This document shows, one piece after another, positions 21,634 through 26,951 of a stretch of 26,951 nucleotides of DNA. The translations under genes and the position numbers were made by a program. The stretch is from a virus. The stretch's first letter is position 1. Each line of letters starts with the position of its first letter. The DNA lies in IMG/VR virus record IMGVR_UViG_3300032092_000197, positions 1 through 26,951 of that record; one strand, written 5' to 3'. The notes beneath the pieces are model-generated. The model saw only the letters and a program-made list of their open reading frames with translations. It was not told where the DNA came from and did no database searches.

Positions 21634-21796
21634 CGTCCTTGTCCTTATCATTTTGTCGGAGATTGTTAACATCTACCGATTGTTTGTAATCTTCTAATGA
21701 GTCTTTACCAAAGATGGCATTCCACCTAGTAGCCCACTCTTCATCAGCTATTGACTTGGGACGCTGAGTATGTCCCTTACCACCATCACTCGTCAT
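21596..21796 (-). CDS. Small hydrophilic phage protein
   Basis: This 66-residue, very polar protein begins MTSDGGKGHTQRPKSIADEE and continues WATRWNAIFGKDSLEDYKQS. The pattern 'S(D)GGKG..QRP.S...E....W..IFGK' is well known in small proteins of phage replication blocks. The C-terminal part is rich in Asp, Lys and Arg and is probably disordered. Its 5' end overlaps the previous gene by 11 bases and its 3' end overlaps the polymerase gene by 38 bases. The role is unknown. It may help the polymerase, but this is only inferred from position. Confidence 0.7.
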   Translation of the reverse strand: MTSDGGKGHTQRPKSIADEEWATRWNAIFGKDSLEDYKQSVDVNNLRQNDKDKDDDLLRHRDKPET

Positions 21797-22016
21797 ATCT
21801 CTGCCACACCAATACAGGTGTGTCCTTTCCTATGTATGCACCCTCAATGTTGAAGAGAATATATTCATTGGCTTCCTCTTCAGACATACCATCTCTGTCC
21901 ACAAATACTTTGATCATTAGATCGGCATCATAGACCAAGACCTCCACTCTCTCATTACCATTCCATACAGAAGCTTGTCCAATGATGGAATCATCAAGAC
22001 CATCCCACTGTTTCAT
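21786..22016 (-). CDS. Small conserved phage protein
   Basis: This 76-residue, acidic protein reads MKQWDGLDDSIIGQASVWNG, then beta strands (VEVLVYDADLMIKVFVDRDG), a short helix (SEEEANEYILFNIEGAY) and a final strand (PVLVWQRYDE). The 'N-I-E-G-A-Y-x-G' segment is a conserved feature of a family found in phage genomes near the primase-helicase. The ATG overlaps the primase-helicase stop as ATGA. No catalytic motif is seen. A regulatory or accessory role in replication is possible. Confidence 0.65.
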   Translation of the reverse strand: MKQWDGLDDSIIGQASVWNGNERVEVLVYDADLMIKVFVDRDGMSEEEANEYILFNIEGAYIGKDTPVLVWQRYDE

Positions 22017-23626
22017 AGCATCATCCCTTCCATAGCATCATCAATCTCAAACATTCTGCCAGTGTCTTTGTTATAAAGCAAGCTGCAAGCAGGACCAGTC
22101 TGACCACTGTATCTGTTCTTCAACACCCTCACCTTGGTAGTGTTACGTTCAATGGGATCGTCAGCCTGACCGTTCCTCTCAAGCGATACCACCATGTCAC
22201 TAAGCTGTGCAATGGCTGCACTACCCCTTAGCTGAGCTAAGCTAGTGACTGCTCCCTCTTCATGACCCTTGTCTGATGGACGCTTGAGGTGGCTAACGAT
22301 AACTAAAGCAATGTTAGTTTCCTGCACAAGCATGCGAAGCTTGGTCATGATTTCATCAATGGCCTTACGCTCATCACCATTGTCCTGACTAGATACGATG
22401 ATGCTTAGGTGGTCTAGGAATACATACTTACATCCTAGTCCCTTAGCCATATACTTCACACGATTAACAATGTTCTCAATGGCTGTGCTACCAAAGTGAT
22501 CAAAGAAGTACAAGCGTCCAGTGCCTAGTGTCTTTTCAAATGCGTCCTTGCGTATGGCATCAGACACCACAGATGTAGGCAGGTGCAGAGGCGTGTCAGC
22601 AGCAAGGCTCATCATGGATAGGCTAGTCTTACGCACACTCTCTTCAAGAAACATCAAGCCAATGTTCTCACTGCTGTTCTGCAACAGATGCCAAACAATT
22701 TCCCTTAGGGTTTGACTCTTACCTAGTCCACTACCTGCTGTGAATGTGACTAGCTCACCTGCTCTAATGCCATAGGTAATATCATTCAGTCCCTTCCAAG
22801 GATAGAAACAGTCTGCTGCTTCCATTGGTTTAGACACTAACTCCCACAACCCAGTGCCACATACAATACCATCAGGTATGAATGGCTCTGCTGCCCACCA
22901 ACGTGATACGAAGGCAGCTTCTTTGCCATCAGCAAGCCATTCGCATGCATCCTTATATTCAGGATCAGGTTTAAATATCTTGCACTTGCTGCCAAACAAT
23001 TCAGCAACTTCCTTTGCTGCCTTCTTCCCTGCCTCATCACCATCAAAGCAAAGCACAATGTTTTCAAAGCTGTTGATGTATTCGTAGTTGGCCTTGGCAT
23101 CTTTCAATGCACTACCTGCGCCTGTGCGTATAGACACAACAGGATATTTACTACCTGTCAATTGGTATGCAGCCAGTGCATCAAACTCACCCTCAGTGAT
23201 GGTGAGATACTTACCATTGGATGGGTATAGGTTCTGTCCAAACAGAGTACCCTTGCTCCACCCACCCACTGTCGTGAACTTCTTGTCCTTCACCTCTCTA
23301 CGCTTAGCTGCTACCAGTTGGGAGTTGCTGTCGTAATAAGGGAAGTAATAGAAGTTGTTACTTCTAACAACACCATATCGTTCCATTGTGGTTTTGTTAA
23401 TGCGTCTATCAGCTACGCTAACACTGTAGCCTTCGTTGTATTCTTTCAAGAAAGAACTTGTATCTTTTGTCTCTGTATCTACATCTATCACTTCAAGTCT
23501 TTCATTGTTGGTTGATGGGATGTATGTATCACATACAAAACATTTGGTGGACATGTCTTCATTGATGGACAAGCCATCACTACTACCACATGTCTCACAA
23601 GGTAGGTGTGTTTTTAGGAAAGTCAT
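22013..23626 (-). CDS. Primase-helicase (T7 gp4-like)
   Basis: The 537-residue bifunctional protein primes and unwinds DNA at the fork. In order: a zinc-binding domain (Cys10, Cys13, Cys29, Cys32); the TOPRIM primase core with ITEGEFDALAA (Glu145, Glu147) and LCFDGDEAGKKAA (Asp195, Asp197); then a RecA-like helicase with Walker A AGSGLGKS (297-304), catalytic-type Glu in MFLEES, Walker B YVFLDH (Asp405) and SHLKRP, LRGSAAIAQLSD and a late KNRYSG segment. The length is close to T7 gp4 (566). The start overlaps the previous gene by 32 bases, with a weak AAAGG just before the ATG. It works with the polymerase, SSB and exonuclease encoded downstream. Confidence 0.95.
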   Translation of the reverse strand: MTFLKTHLPCETCGSSDGLSINEDMSTKCFVCDTYIPSTNNERLEVIDVDTETKDTSSFLKEYNEGYSVSVADRRINKTTMERYGVVRSNNFYYFPYYDSNSQLVAAKRREVKDKKFTTVGGWSKGTLFGQNLYPSNGKYLTITEGEFDALAAYQLTGSKYPVVSIRTGAGSALKDAKANYEYINSFENIVLCFDGDEAGKKAAKEVAELFGSKCKIFKPDPEYKDACEWLADGKEAAFVSRWWAAEPFIPDGIVCGTGLWELVSKPMEAADCFYPWKGLNDITYGIRAGELVTFTAGSGLGKSQTLREIVWHLLQNSSENIGLMFLEESVRKTSLSMMSLAADTPLHLPTSVVSDAIRKDAFEKTLGTGRLYFFDHFGSTAIENIVNRVKYMAKGLGCKYVFLDHLSIIVSSQDNGDERKAIDEIMTKLRMLVQETNIALVIVSHLKRPSDKGHEEGAVTSLAQLRGSAAIAQLSDMVVSLERNGQADDPIERNTTKVRVLKNRYSGQTGPACSLLYNKDTGRMFEIDDAMEGMML

Positions 23627-23849
23627 GGCCTTTGTAAGTTACTTTGTTAGTCTTAAGCACAGTGTCGTACCCCTGAAATAGCTTAGCCATTCTAGCATCG
23701 TGCATAGCATGGAGGCCAATTAATAAATTGGATACCTCATCTTCATCGGGCTTCTTCTCTCTGTCCAACAACACCCACAACACAGAGTCAATGTCTTCTC
23801 TTGTCATCCATGCTGCTAGGATGAGATCTTCTAGTTCATGTAGTTTCAT
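23595..23849 (-). CDS. Small hypothetical protein before primase-helicase
   Basis: This 84-residue helical protein reads MKLHELEDLILAAWMTREDI, then DSVLWVLLDREKKPDEDEVS and LLIGLHAMHDARMAKLFQGY. It is acidic and soluble with a helical-bundle look. I chose ATG 23849 because AAGGGGA lies about 6 bases upstream; the longer start at 23879 would be inside the previous gene. It overlaps the primase-helicase start by 32 bases. The arrangement is typical of small accessory genes translated ahead of a replication enzyme. No family was recognised. Confidence 0.65.
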   Translation of the reverse strand: MKLHELEDLILAAWMTREDIDSVLWVLLDREKKPDEDEVSNLLIGLHAMHDARMAKLFQGYDTVLKTNKVTYKGHDFPKNTPTL

Positions 23850-24057
23850 TTTTTCCCCTTGCTCGGATGGCTTCTGCAATAACTGTTGATGGATGAAACC
23901 AACCTACTGCCCACTCATCTGCAATCTTTGCACACGCCTCACGCTCCATGCGAATGGCAGCTTTGATGGCATTAGCTTCCCAGTTATAGGGCTGACCCTT
24001 CATTGAATTCTCACGTTCAATGCGAGCAAACTCATCGTCTTCATCTGTGTGTATCAT
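23836..24057 (-). CDS. Small conserved phage protein (EREACA motif)
   Basis: This 73-residue protein contains KAAIRMEREACAKIADEWAV and then IAEAIRARG. The 'R-x-E-R-E-A-C-A-x-I-A-D' helix and closing 'IAxAIRxR' are a very common signature in phage proteins, often as a stand-alone domain or at the end of larger proteins. Its role is unknown. A strong ribosome binding site, GGAGG, lies 7 bases before the ATG, and the ATG overlaps the previous stop. The gene overlaps the next one by 14 bases. Confidence 0.75.
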   Translation of the reverse strand: MIHTDEDDEFARIERENSMKGQPYNWEANAIKAAIRMEREACAKIADEWAVGWFHPSTVIAEAIRARGKNETT

Positions 24058-24200
24058 TTTGCTGCCTCCATATACAAACCCACATTACCCAGTGCATAAC
24101 CAACAAAGGCTATGCCTAGCCCAGTGTTACCTTTGAGTAGCAGATCCACTGCCACCACTGTATACACTACACCTACAACTGCGATAAGCCATGCACTCAT
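24054..24200 (-). CDS. Tiny membrane protein (48 aa)
   Basis: The 48-residue product begins MSAWLIAVVGVVYTVVAVDL, a transmembrane helix. A loop (LLKGNTGLG) and a second hydrophobic stretch (IAFVGYALGNVGLYM) follow, so it is probably a two-helix hairpin in the inner membrane. The start and stop both overlap neighbours as ATGA (24197-24200 and 24054-24057). This type of small two-helix protein is frequent in phage early regions. No function is known. Confidence 0.65.
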   Translation of the reverse strand: MSAWLIAVVGVVYTVVAVDLLLKGNTGLGIAFVGYALGNVGLYMEAAK

Positions 24201-24343
24201 TTGTTCACCTTGAATTCCTTAAGCACTCTCATAGTTGCTTTAATAAGTTCCATGTCCTGAGATGGCTCAGGTAAATTACTTTCCCACCGAAGTAAAAACT
24301 CCAGTTCTTCTACAACGATAGCTTCAATCTCTTCTCTTGTCAT
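24197..24343 (-). CDS. Tiny soluble protein (48 aa)
   Basis: The 48-residue product reads MTREEIEAIVVEELEFLLRW, then ESNLPEPSQDMELIKATMRV and a basic end. It is a likely two-helix protein with an acidic first half. AAGGAG lies about 6 bases before the ATG, a strong ribosome binding site. The stop overlaps the next start as ATGA. Its reality is supported by the ribosome binding site and by coupling; no family is recognised. Confidence 0.65.
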   Translation of the reverse strand: MTREEIEAIVVEELEFLLRWESNLPEPSQDMELIKATMRVLKEFKVNK

Positions 24344-24459
24344 ATGTTTCTCCTTATCAATCTAGCATATGAATCTGTATTACTACAGTAACTTTTTATC
24401 CACGCCTTACTACTATCACGCTCATACATACCCCTACATTTAGAACATCTGTACATCAT
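24340..24459 (-). CDS. Tiny zinc-ribbon-like protein (39 aa)
   Basis: The 39-residue product begins MMYRCSKCRGMYERDSSKAW and has a Cys5-x-x-Cys8 pair plus Cys25 in SYCSN. It has a basic end (YARLIRRNI). This 'YRCxxC...YERDSxKxWxKSYC' form recalls single-ribbon proteins in other phages. A complete four-ligand zinc site is not obvious, so it may bind zinc with a fourth non-Cys ligand or as a dimer. ATG 24459 overlaps the recombinase stop (ATGA) and its TGA overlaps the next ATG. A role in binding DNA or RNA is possible but unproven. Confidence 0.6.
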   Translation of the reverse strand: MMYRCSKCRGMYERDSSKAWIKSYCSNTDSYARLIRRNI

Positions 24460-25556
24460 GTAAGCCCCCTCATTTCCTGTGTCACTGTTGCACTACGCAA
24501 GGTGTTCTTGATGTAGGGTGTTAGGCTTTGCGGTGTGGCATGGCCTGACACTGACATGATGTTGGTGATGGGTACACCCACCTCAATCATCTCTGTGATG
24601 GCGGTCCTTCGCAAGTCCTGTAACACCAAGTCATTAGGCAAAGAAGCATCAATCATAATTTGTTTAGCTACTCTAGACAAGTTAAACAAACTGTAAGGTA
24701 GCAAGCCACCCTTCCTATCAGGAACATTAGATGGTGCAATGTATTGCTGCCAACCAAACTCAGCATGCTGTTGTCTCAGCATAGTTAGTAACCCCTGACT
24801 TGTGGGGATAGTCACCCTAGACCTACGCTTGCTTTGTTCCAAGTGCAACACACCCTTCTCTAGATCCACCTGATCCCATCTAAGCTTACGCATGTCACCC
24901 ATGCGCTGTCCATACTCATAGCCCATCTGCACAATGAGTCCTACATTACGCCACTTGAATGTGGAATAGGCAGTGTTCATGAATGCCCTAACATCTTCCC
25001 TGCTCCACACAGTTCTGCGAGGCTTGTCTGCCCTTCGTAGCACCTTGCTGAATGGGTTGTGCTTGATGTAGCCATGACGAATAGCGAAGTTGAATAGCAA
25101 GCGATACACTGCCAAGGTGTGGTTAGCTAGGCTAACACTGTGCTCAGCATGCTGTTCATATATCTTCTGACAATGCGGTGTGACTAAGTCACCTAGCTTA
25201 CACTGATACAGACTAACACCATTGGCTCGGCTGTCCTGCCATCCCTGTAGGTAGTAGATGTAGTCACGCTGTGCCTTAACACTGAGCTTTGTGTAAGTGA
25301 TGTTGTTCCTGTATGCCTTGACTAAGTCAGCCACCTTCGTCTTCTCAGATATATCTTTAAGATATCTAAGCTCTTTACGCCAGTTGTCTAGCTGAGCATT
25401 TAGTTCTTCAGCTAAGGCAAAGGCTTTGGCTTTGTCTTCCCCAAGCACACGCCTAGCCACCACCCCTGCATCCACTGCATCCTGTGGTGGGTTGTAGCGA
25501 TACTTGAGGACACCTTCGGTGGCCTTAGCCAGTGTCACATAGCGAGGCAAGTTCAT
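24456..25556 (-). CDS. Tyrosine recombinase (phage integrase family)
   Basis: The 366-residue protein has an N-terminal arm/core-binding region (about 1-175) and a catalytic domain. Catalytic residues are Arg218 in GYEYGQRMGDMRKLRW, Lys243 in LEQSKRRSRVTIP, Arg316 in LQDLRRTAI, His339 in SGHATPQSL and nucleophile Tyr348 in TPYIKN. The first His of the usual H-x-x-R is Gln313 here, a change also seen in other phage recombinases. Such enzymes integrate phage genomes or resolve DNA. AAGGGA lies about 7 bases before the ATG. Both ends are joined by ATGA overlap to neighbouring small genes, so it is expressed with the replication block. No attachment site was seen next to it. Confidence 0.9.
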   Translation of the reverse strand: MNLPRYVTLAKATEGVLKYRYNPPQDAVDAGVVARRVLGEDKAKAFALAEELNAQLDNWRKELRYLKDISEKTKVADLVKAYRNNITYTKLSVKAQRDYIYYLQGWQDSRANGVSLYQCKLGDLVTPHCQKIYEQHAEHSVSLANHTLAVYRLLFNFAIRHGYIKHNPFSKVLRRADKPRRTVWSREDVRAFMNTAYSTFKWRNVGLIVQMGYEYGQRMGDMRKLRWDQVDLEKGVLHLEQSKRRSRVTIPTSQGLLTMLRQQHAEFGWQQYIAPSNVPDRKGGLLPYSLFNLSRVAKQIMIDASLPNDLVLQDLRRTAITEMIEVGVPITNIMSVSGHATPQSLTPYIKNTLRSATVTQEMRGLT

Positions 25557-25741
25557 TCTTGTTCCCTTGCATTCATCATCATGTCAGCCATCTTGTACGC
25601 CCTTGCAGGGATCGCTTCTTCTTTAAGAACCCATCCATGACCAAGCATAGCTTGCATAACCTTAGCTGCAAAGTAGTCACGCAAGGTCATGCCATCTTTG
25701 AATTGATCAGGGAAAGCTGATTGCATATTATTATCACTCAT
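25553..25741 (-). CDS. Small conserved phage protein (TLRDYFAAK family)
   Basis: This 62-residue protein contains DGMTLRDYFAAKVMQAMLGH and then ARAYKMADMMMNAREQE. The 'G-M-[TS]-L-R-D-Y-F-A-A-K-x-M-Q' segment is a very common signature of small helical phage proteins, whose function is unknown. GGAGG lies about 5-6 bases before the ATG. The start overlaps the previous gene by 8 bases, and the stop overlaps the recombinase ATG. It is confidently a real gene. Confidence 0.8.
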   Translation of the reverse strand: MSDNNMQSAFPDQFKDGMTLRDYFAAKVMQAMLGHGWVLKEEAIPARAYKMADMMMNAREQE

Positions 25742-26570
25742 CTGTTCCTCCTAGTGCATAAAGTTTCTCAGCCATATCAATTAGTTCGTCCTTCTTCACA
25801 AGCTTATCAAGCCATCGTGTAGGTATACCCTTCAGTCCATACTTACGCCCTGCCAACATACCTGTCACAGCACCAACAGTGTCAGCGTCATAGCCTTTGT
25901 TCACTGCCATCACTAAAGCTTTCTCAAAGCTTGATGTTTCTCTCACACATTCCCATGCCATGTTGTATGTATACATGATAGTTCCTGATGCATACACATC
26001 ACGGAAGTGTTTGAGATAGTCGAAGTTGTCCTCTGCCTTTCCTGACATAAGCTCAGCCACAAACCCTGCAATGTAATGCACAGTGTCTGCATTGCCATGT
26101 GTCATTAACGACACAGCCACACTCTGTGCCACAGCACTAGGCATGTTGTTGTGATTGGCAAGTACAATGGGAGCAAGCCTCATGATAGATCCGTTACCAC
26201 TGGAACTATAGCTACAGCTACCTGCATAGGGATGTGTCGGAGTGATGCGGTCAATGGATTCACTGCATGTCCTGCCAATGTCAAAGACATAGTTGCGAGT
26301 ACCAAAGTGGCCTGTCTTCTTCCACATCTTGAAGTTCATGGCAATGGCCTCAGGGTCAAAGCGTTTGCTGCTTATGTATGCATCAGCAATAGCCACAGCC
26401 ATAGCACCATCGTCTGTCCACTCACCCTCGGCAGTGTTGTGTACACCACCACCCTCCATCTCTGTCAATGTCTTCGTCATCTCATGTGGTCTGATGAATT
26501 CCAATGGAGCACCCAGTGCATCTCCAATGAACAGACCCATGAACATACCAATTGCTTTATCTTGATGCAT
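25734..26570 (-). CDS. ADP-ribosylglycohydrolase (DraG/ARH-like)
   Basis: The 278-residue enzyme belongs to the family that removes ADP-ribose from proteins or other targets using two Mg ions. It has GMFMGLFIGDALGAPLEF near the N-terminus, GEWTDDGAMAVAIADAY (Thr52, Asp53, Asp54), SSGNGSIMRLAPI (about 123-135) and GYDADTVGAVTGMLAG (Asp228, Asp230, Thr231). These match the metal-binding motifs, with the usual last Thr of TDDT replaced by Gly. I chose ATG 26570 because AAGGAAA lies just upstream; a longer reading enters the previous gene. Possible roles are reversing host ADP-ribosylation used in defence or regulating host or phage proteins; both are inference. Confidence 0.9.
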   Translation of the reverse strand: MHQDKAIGMFMGLFIGDALGAPLEFIRPHEMTKTLTEMEGGGVHNTAEGEWTDDGAMAVAIADAYISSKRFDPEAIAMNFKMWKKTGHFGTRNYVFDIGRTCSESIDRITPTHPYAGSCSYSSSGNGSIMRLAPIVLANHNNMPSAVAQSVAVSLMTHGNADTVHYIAGFVAELMSGKAEDNFDYLKHFRDVYASGTIMYTYNMAWECVRETSSFEKALVMAVNKGYDADTVGAVTGMLAGRKYGLKGIPTRWLDKLVKKDELIDMAEKLYALGGTDE

Positions 26571-26582
26571 GTATTTCCTTAT

Positions 26583-26602
26583 GCAGGGGACTAAGCCCCT
26601 GC
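26583..26602 (-). other. Hairpin between DUF932 gene and ADP-ribosylglycohydrolase
   Basis: A perfect 7-bp inverted repeat GCAGGGG/CCCCTGC (26583-26589 and 26596-26602) with a 6-base loop lies in the 41-base gap. On the - strand no T-tract follows, so it is not a classic terminator. It could be an RNA processing or stability element that separates the two genes' messages. Confidence 0.6.
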
Positions 26603-26611
26603 CTTGTTTAA

Positions 26612-26951
26612 TTAAGCGAAGGCAATGTCTTCGGCAATGTCCCACAACTCTGAGTTGATGCGGATGTTTTCTTTCACACTGCTAACAGGCCGAGCCTTAC
26701 GAGTCACACCATTGGGGTGCTTGTCAGACAGACTCTTAACGAATGCATTACCACGGATAACACCTTCCTGAATACGATTGAACACAGTGAATGCATCCAT
26801 GTAGTTGTCTTGAGTGCGGTGTAATTTCAACACATCAGCAATGGTTTGAGGGGTAGCATACACACCATTGGTCTGCTGTTCAAGCATGTCCCAACGTGTC
26901 TCAACACCACGCTTAGCCATGATCACTGACTGATGTGGGTCAAGTGTCACA
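26612..26951 (-). CDS. DUF932-type phage/plasmid protein, C-terminal part (partial)
   Basis: The gene starts beyond the right edge; the last 112-113 codons are here. The sequence includes LKLHRTQDNYMDAFTVFNRI, then QEGVIRGNAFVKSL and ARPVSSVKENIRINSELWDI. The 'F-N-x-x-Q-E-x-x-I-R-G' segment followed by a basic linker and 'R-x-N-x-x-L-W-x-x-A' is the C-terminal pattern of DUF932 proteins, found in phages and plasmids and of unknown function. Its TAA is at 26612-26614. The full family is about 250-350 residues, so roughly two thirds lie outside this window. No promoter can be seen because the 5' end is missing. Confidence 0.7.
   Translation of the reverse strand, partial: VTLDPHQSVIMAKRGVETRWDMLEQQTNGVYATPQTIADVLKLHRTQDNYMDAFTVFNRIQEGVIRGNAFVKSLSDKHPNGVTRKARPVSSVKENIRINSELWDIAEDIAFA

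Noticed and set aside
24344-24455. Possible non-coding attachment region next to the recombinase
   Set aside because: The stretch is fully covered by a 39-codon gene joined to both neighbours by ATGA overlaps, and no tRNA-like sequence was seen.
26151-26594. Open frame of 147 codons on the + strand
   Set aside because: It is opposite the ADP-ribosylglycohydrolase, whose catalytic motifs are clear.
26571-26645. Upstream extension of the ADP-ribosylglycohydrolase
   Set aside because: The added residues are basic and unlike the family, they cross the hairpin and overlap the DUF932 gene, and ATG 26570 has a good ribosome binding site.

Overview
The window is a piece of a tailed double-stranded DNA phage genome, most likely a short-tailed (podovirus-type) phage with a T7-like replication module. 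The evidence is a T7-type family A DNA polymerase, a TOPRIM/RecA-type primase-helicase, a FEN-type 5'-3' exonuclease, an SSB with an acidic tail, very large virion proteins, and almost no intergenic DNA. A two-component spanin (Rz with Rz1 inside it), a lipoprotein with a lipobox and a GH19 endolysin point to a Gram-negative host. ThyX plus a class I ribonucleotide reductase, and the style of the small genes, recall phages of aquatic bacteria. The exact host cannot be read from the sequence.

The layout is two convergent gene blocks. On the + strand (1-13066) lie the late genes: the end of a tail fibre gene, a likely tail accessory gene, six small overlapping membrane or exported proteins, Rz/Rz1, a GH19 endolysin, a small HExxH metallopeptidase, and then five virion or ejection-type genes ending in a 1704-codon giant. 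On the - strand (26951 down to 13034) lies one long tightly packed early/middle block. Read in the direction of transcription it holds a DUF932 gene (cut by the window edge), an ADP-ribosylglycohydrolase, a tyrosine recombinase, a run of tiny genes, primase-helicase, DNA polymerase, SSB, exonuclease, more small genes, an HNH nuclease, ThyX, a clear Rho-independent terminator, NrdA, NrdB, and three small genes including an RMF-like one. The two blocks meet tail to tail and overlap by 33 bases near 13050.

The - strand genes work together to make deoxynucleotides (NrdA/NrdB, ThyX) and copy the genome (primase-helicase, polymerase, SSB, exonuclease). Many small neighbours are joined by ATGA stop/start overlaps, so they are probably translationally coupled. 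The + strand genes build the ejection apparatus and lyse the host.

Five very short genes were read directly by translation: 851-1015, 1503-1652, 18013-18189, 24054-24200 plus 24197-24343, and 24340-24459. There is no gene-free stretch over 300 bases. The largest gap is 78 bases (16609-16686), and it holds the terminator. I saw no tRNA, rRNA, CRISPR array, insertion sequence or convincing attachment site.

The points most worth a second look are: an unbroken run of 23 eleven-residue repeats in the 707-residue protein; an AT-rich C-terminal module with an ADP-ribosyltransferase-like look at the end of the giant protein; a metallopeptidase gene coupled to a virion gene carrying Gly-Gly motifs that recur in the giant protein; a phage ADP-ribosylglycohydrolase with intact metal-ligand motifs; a recombinase locked inside the replication operon; and a 95-base gene overlap at thyX.
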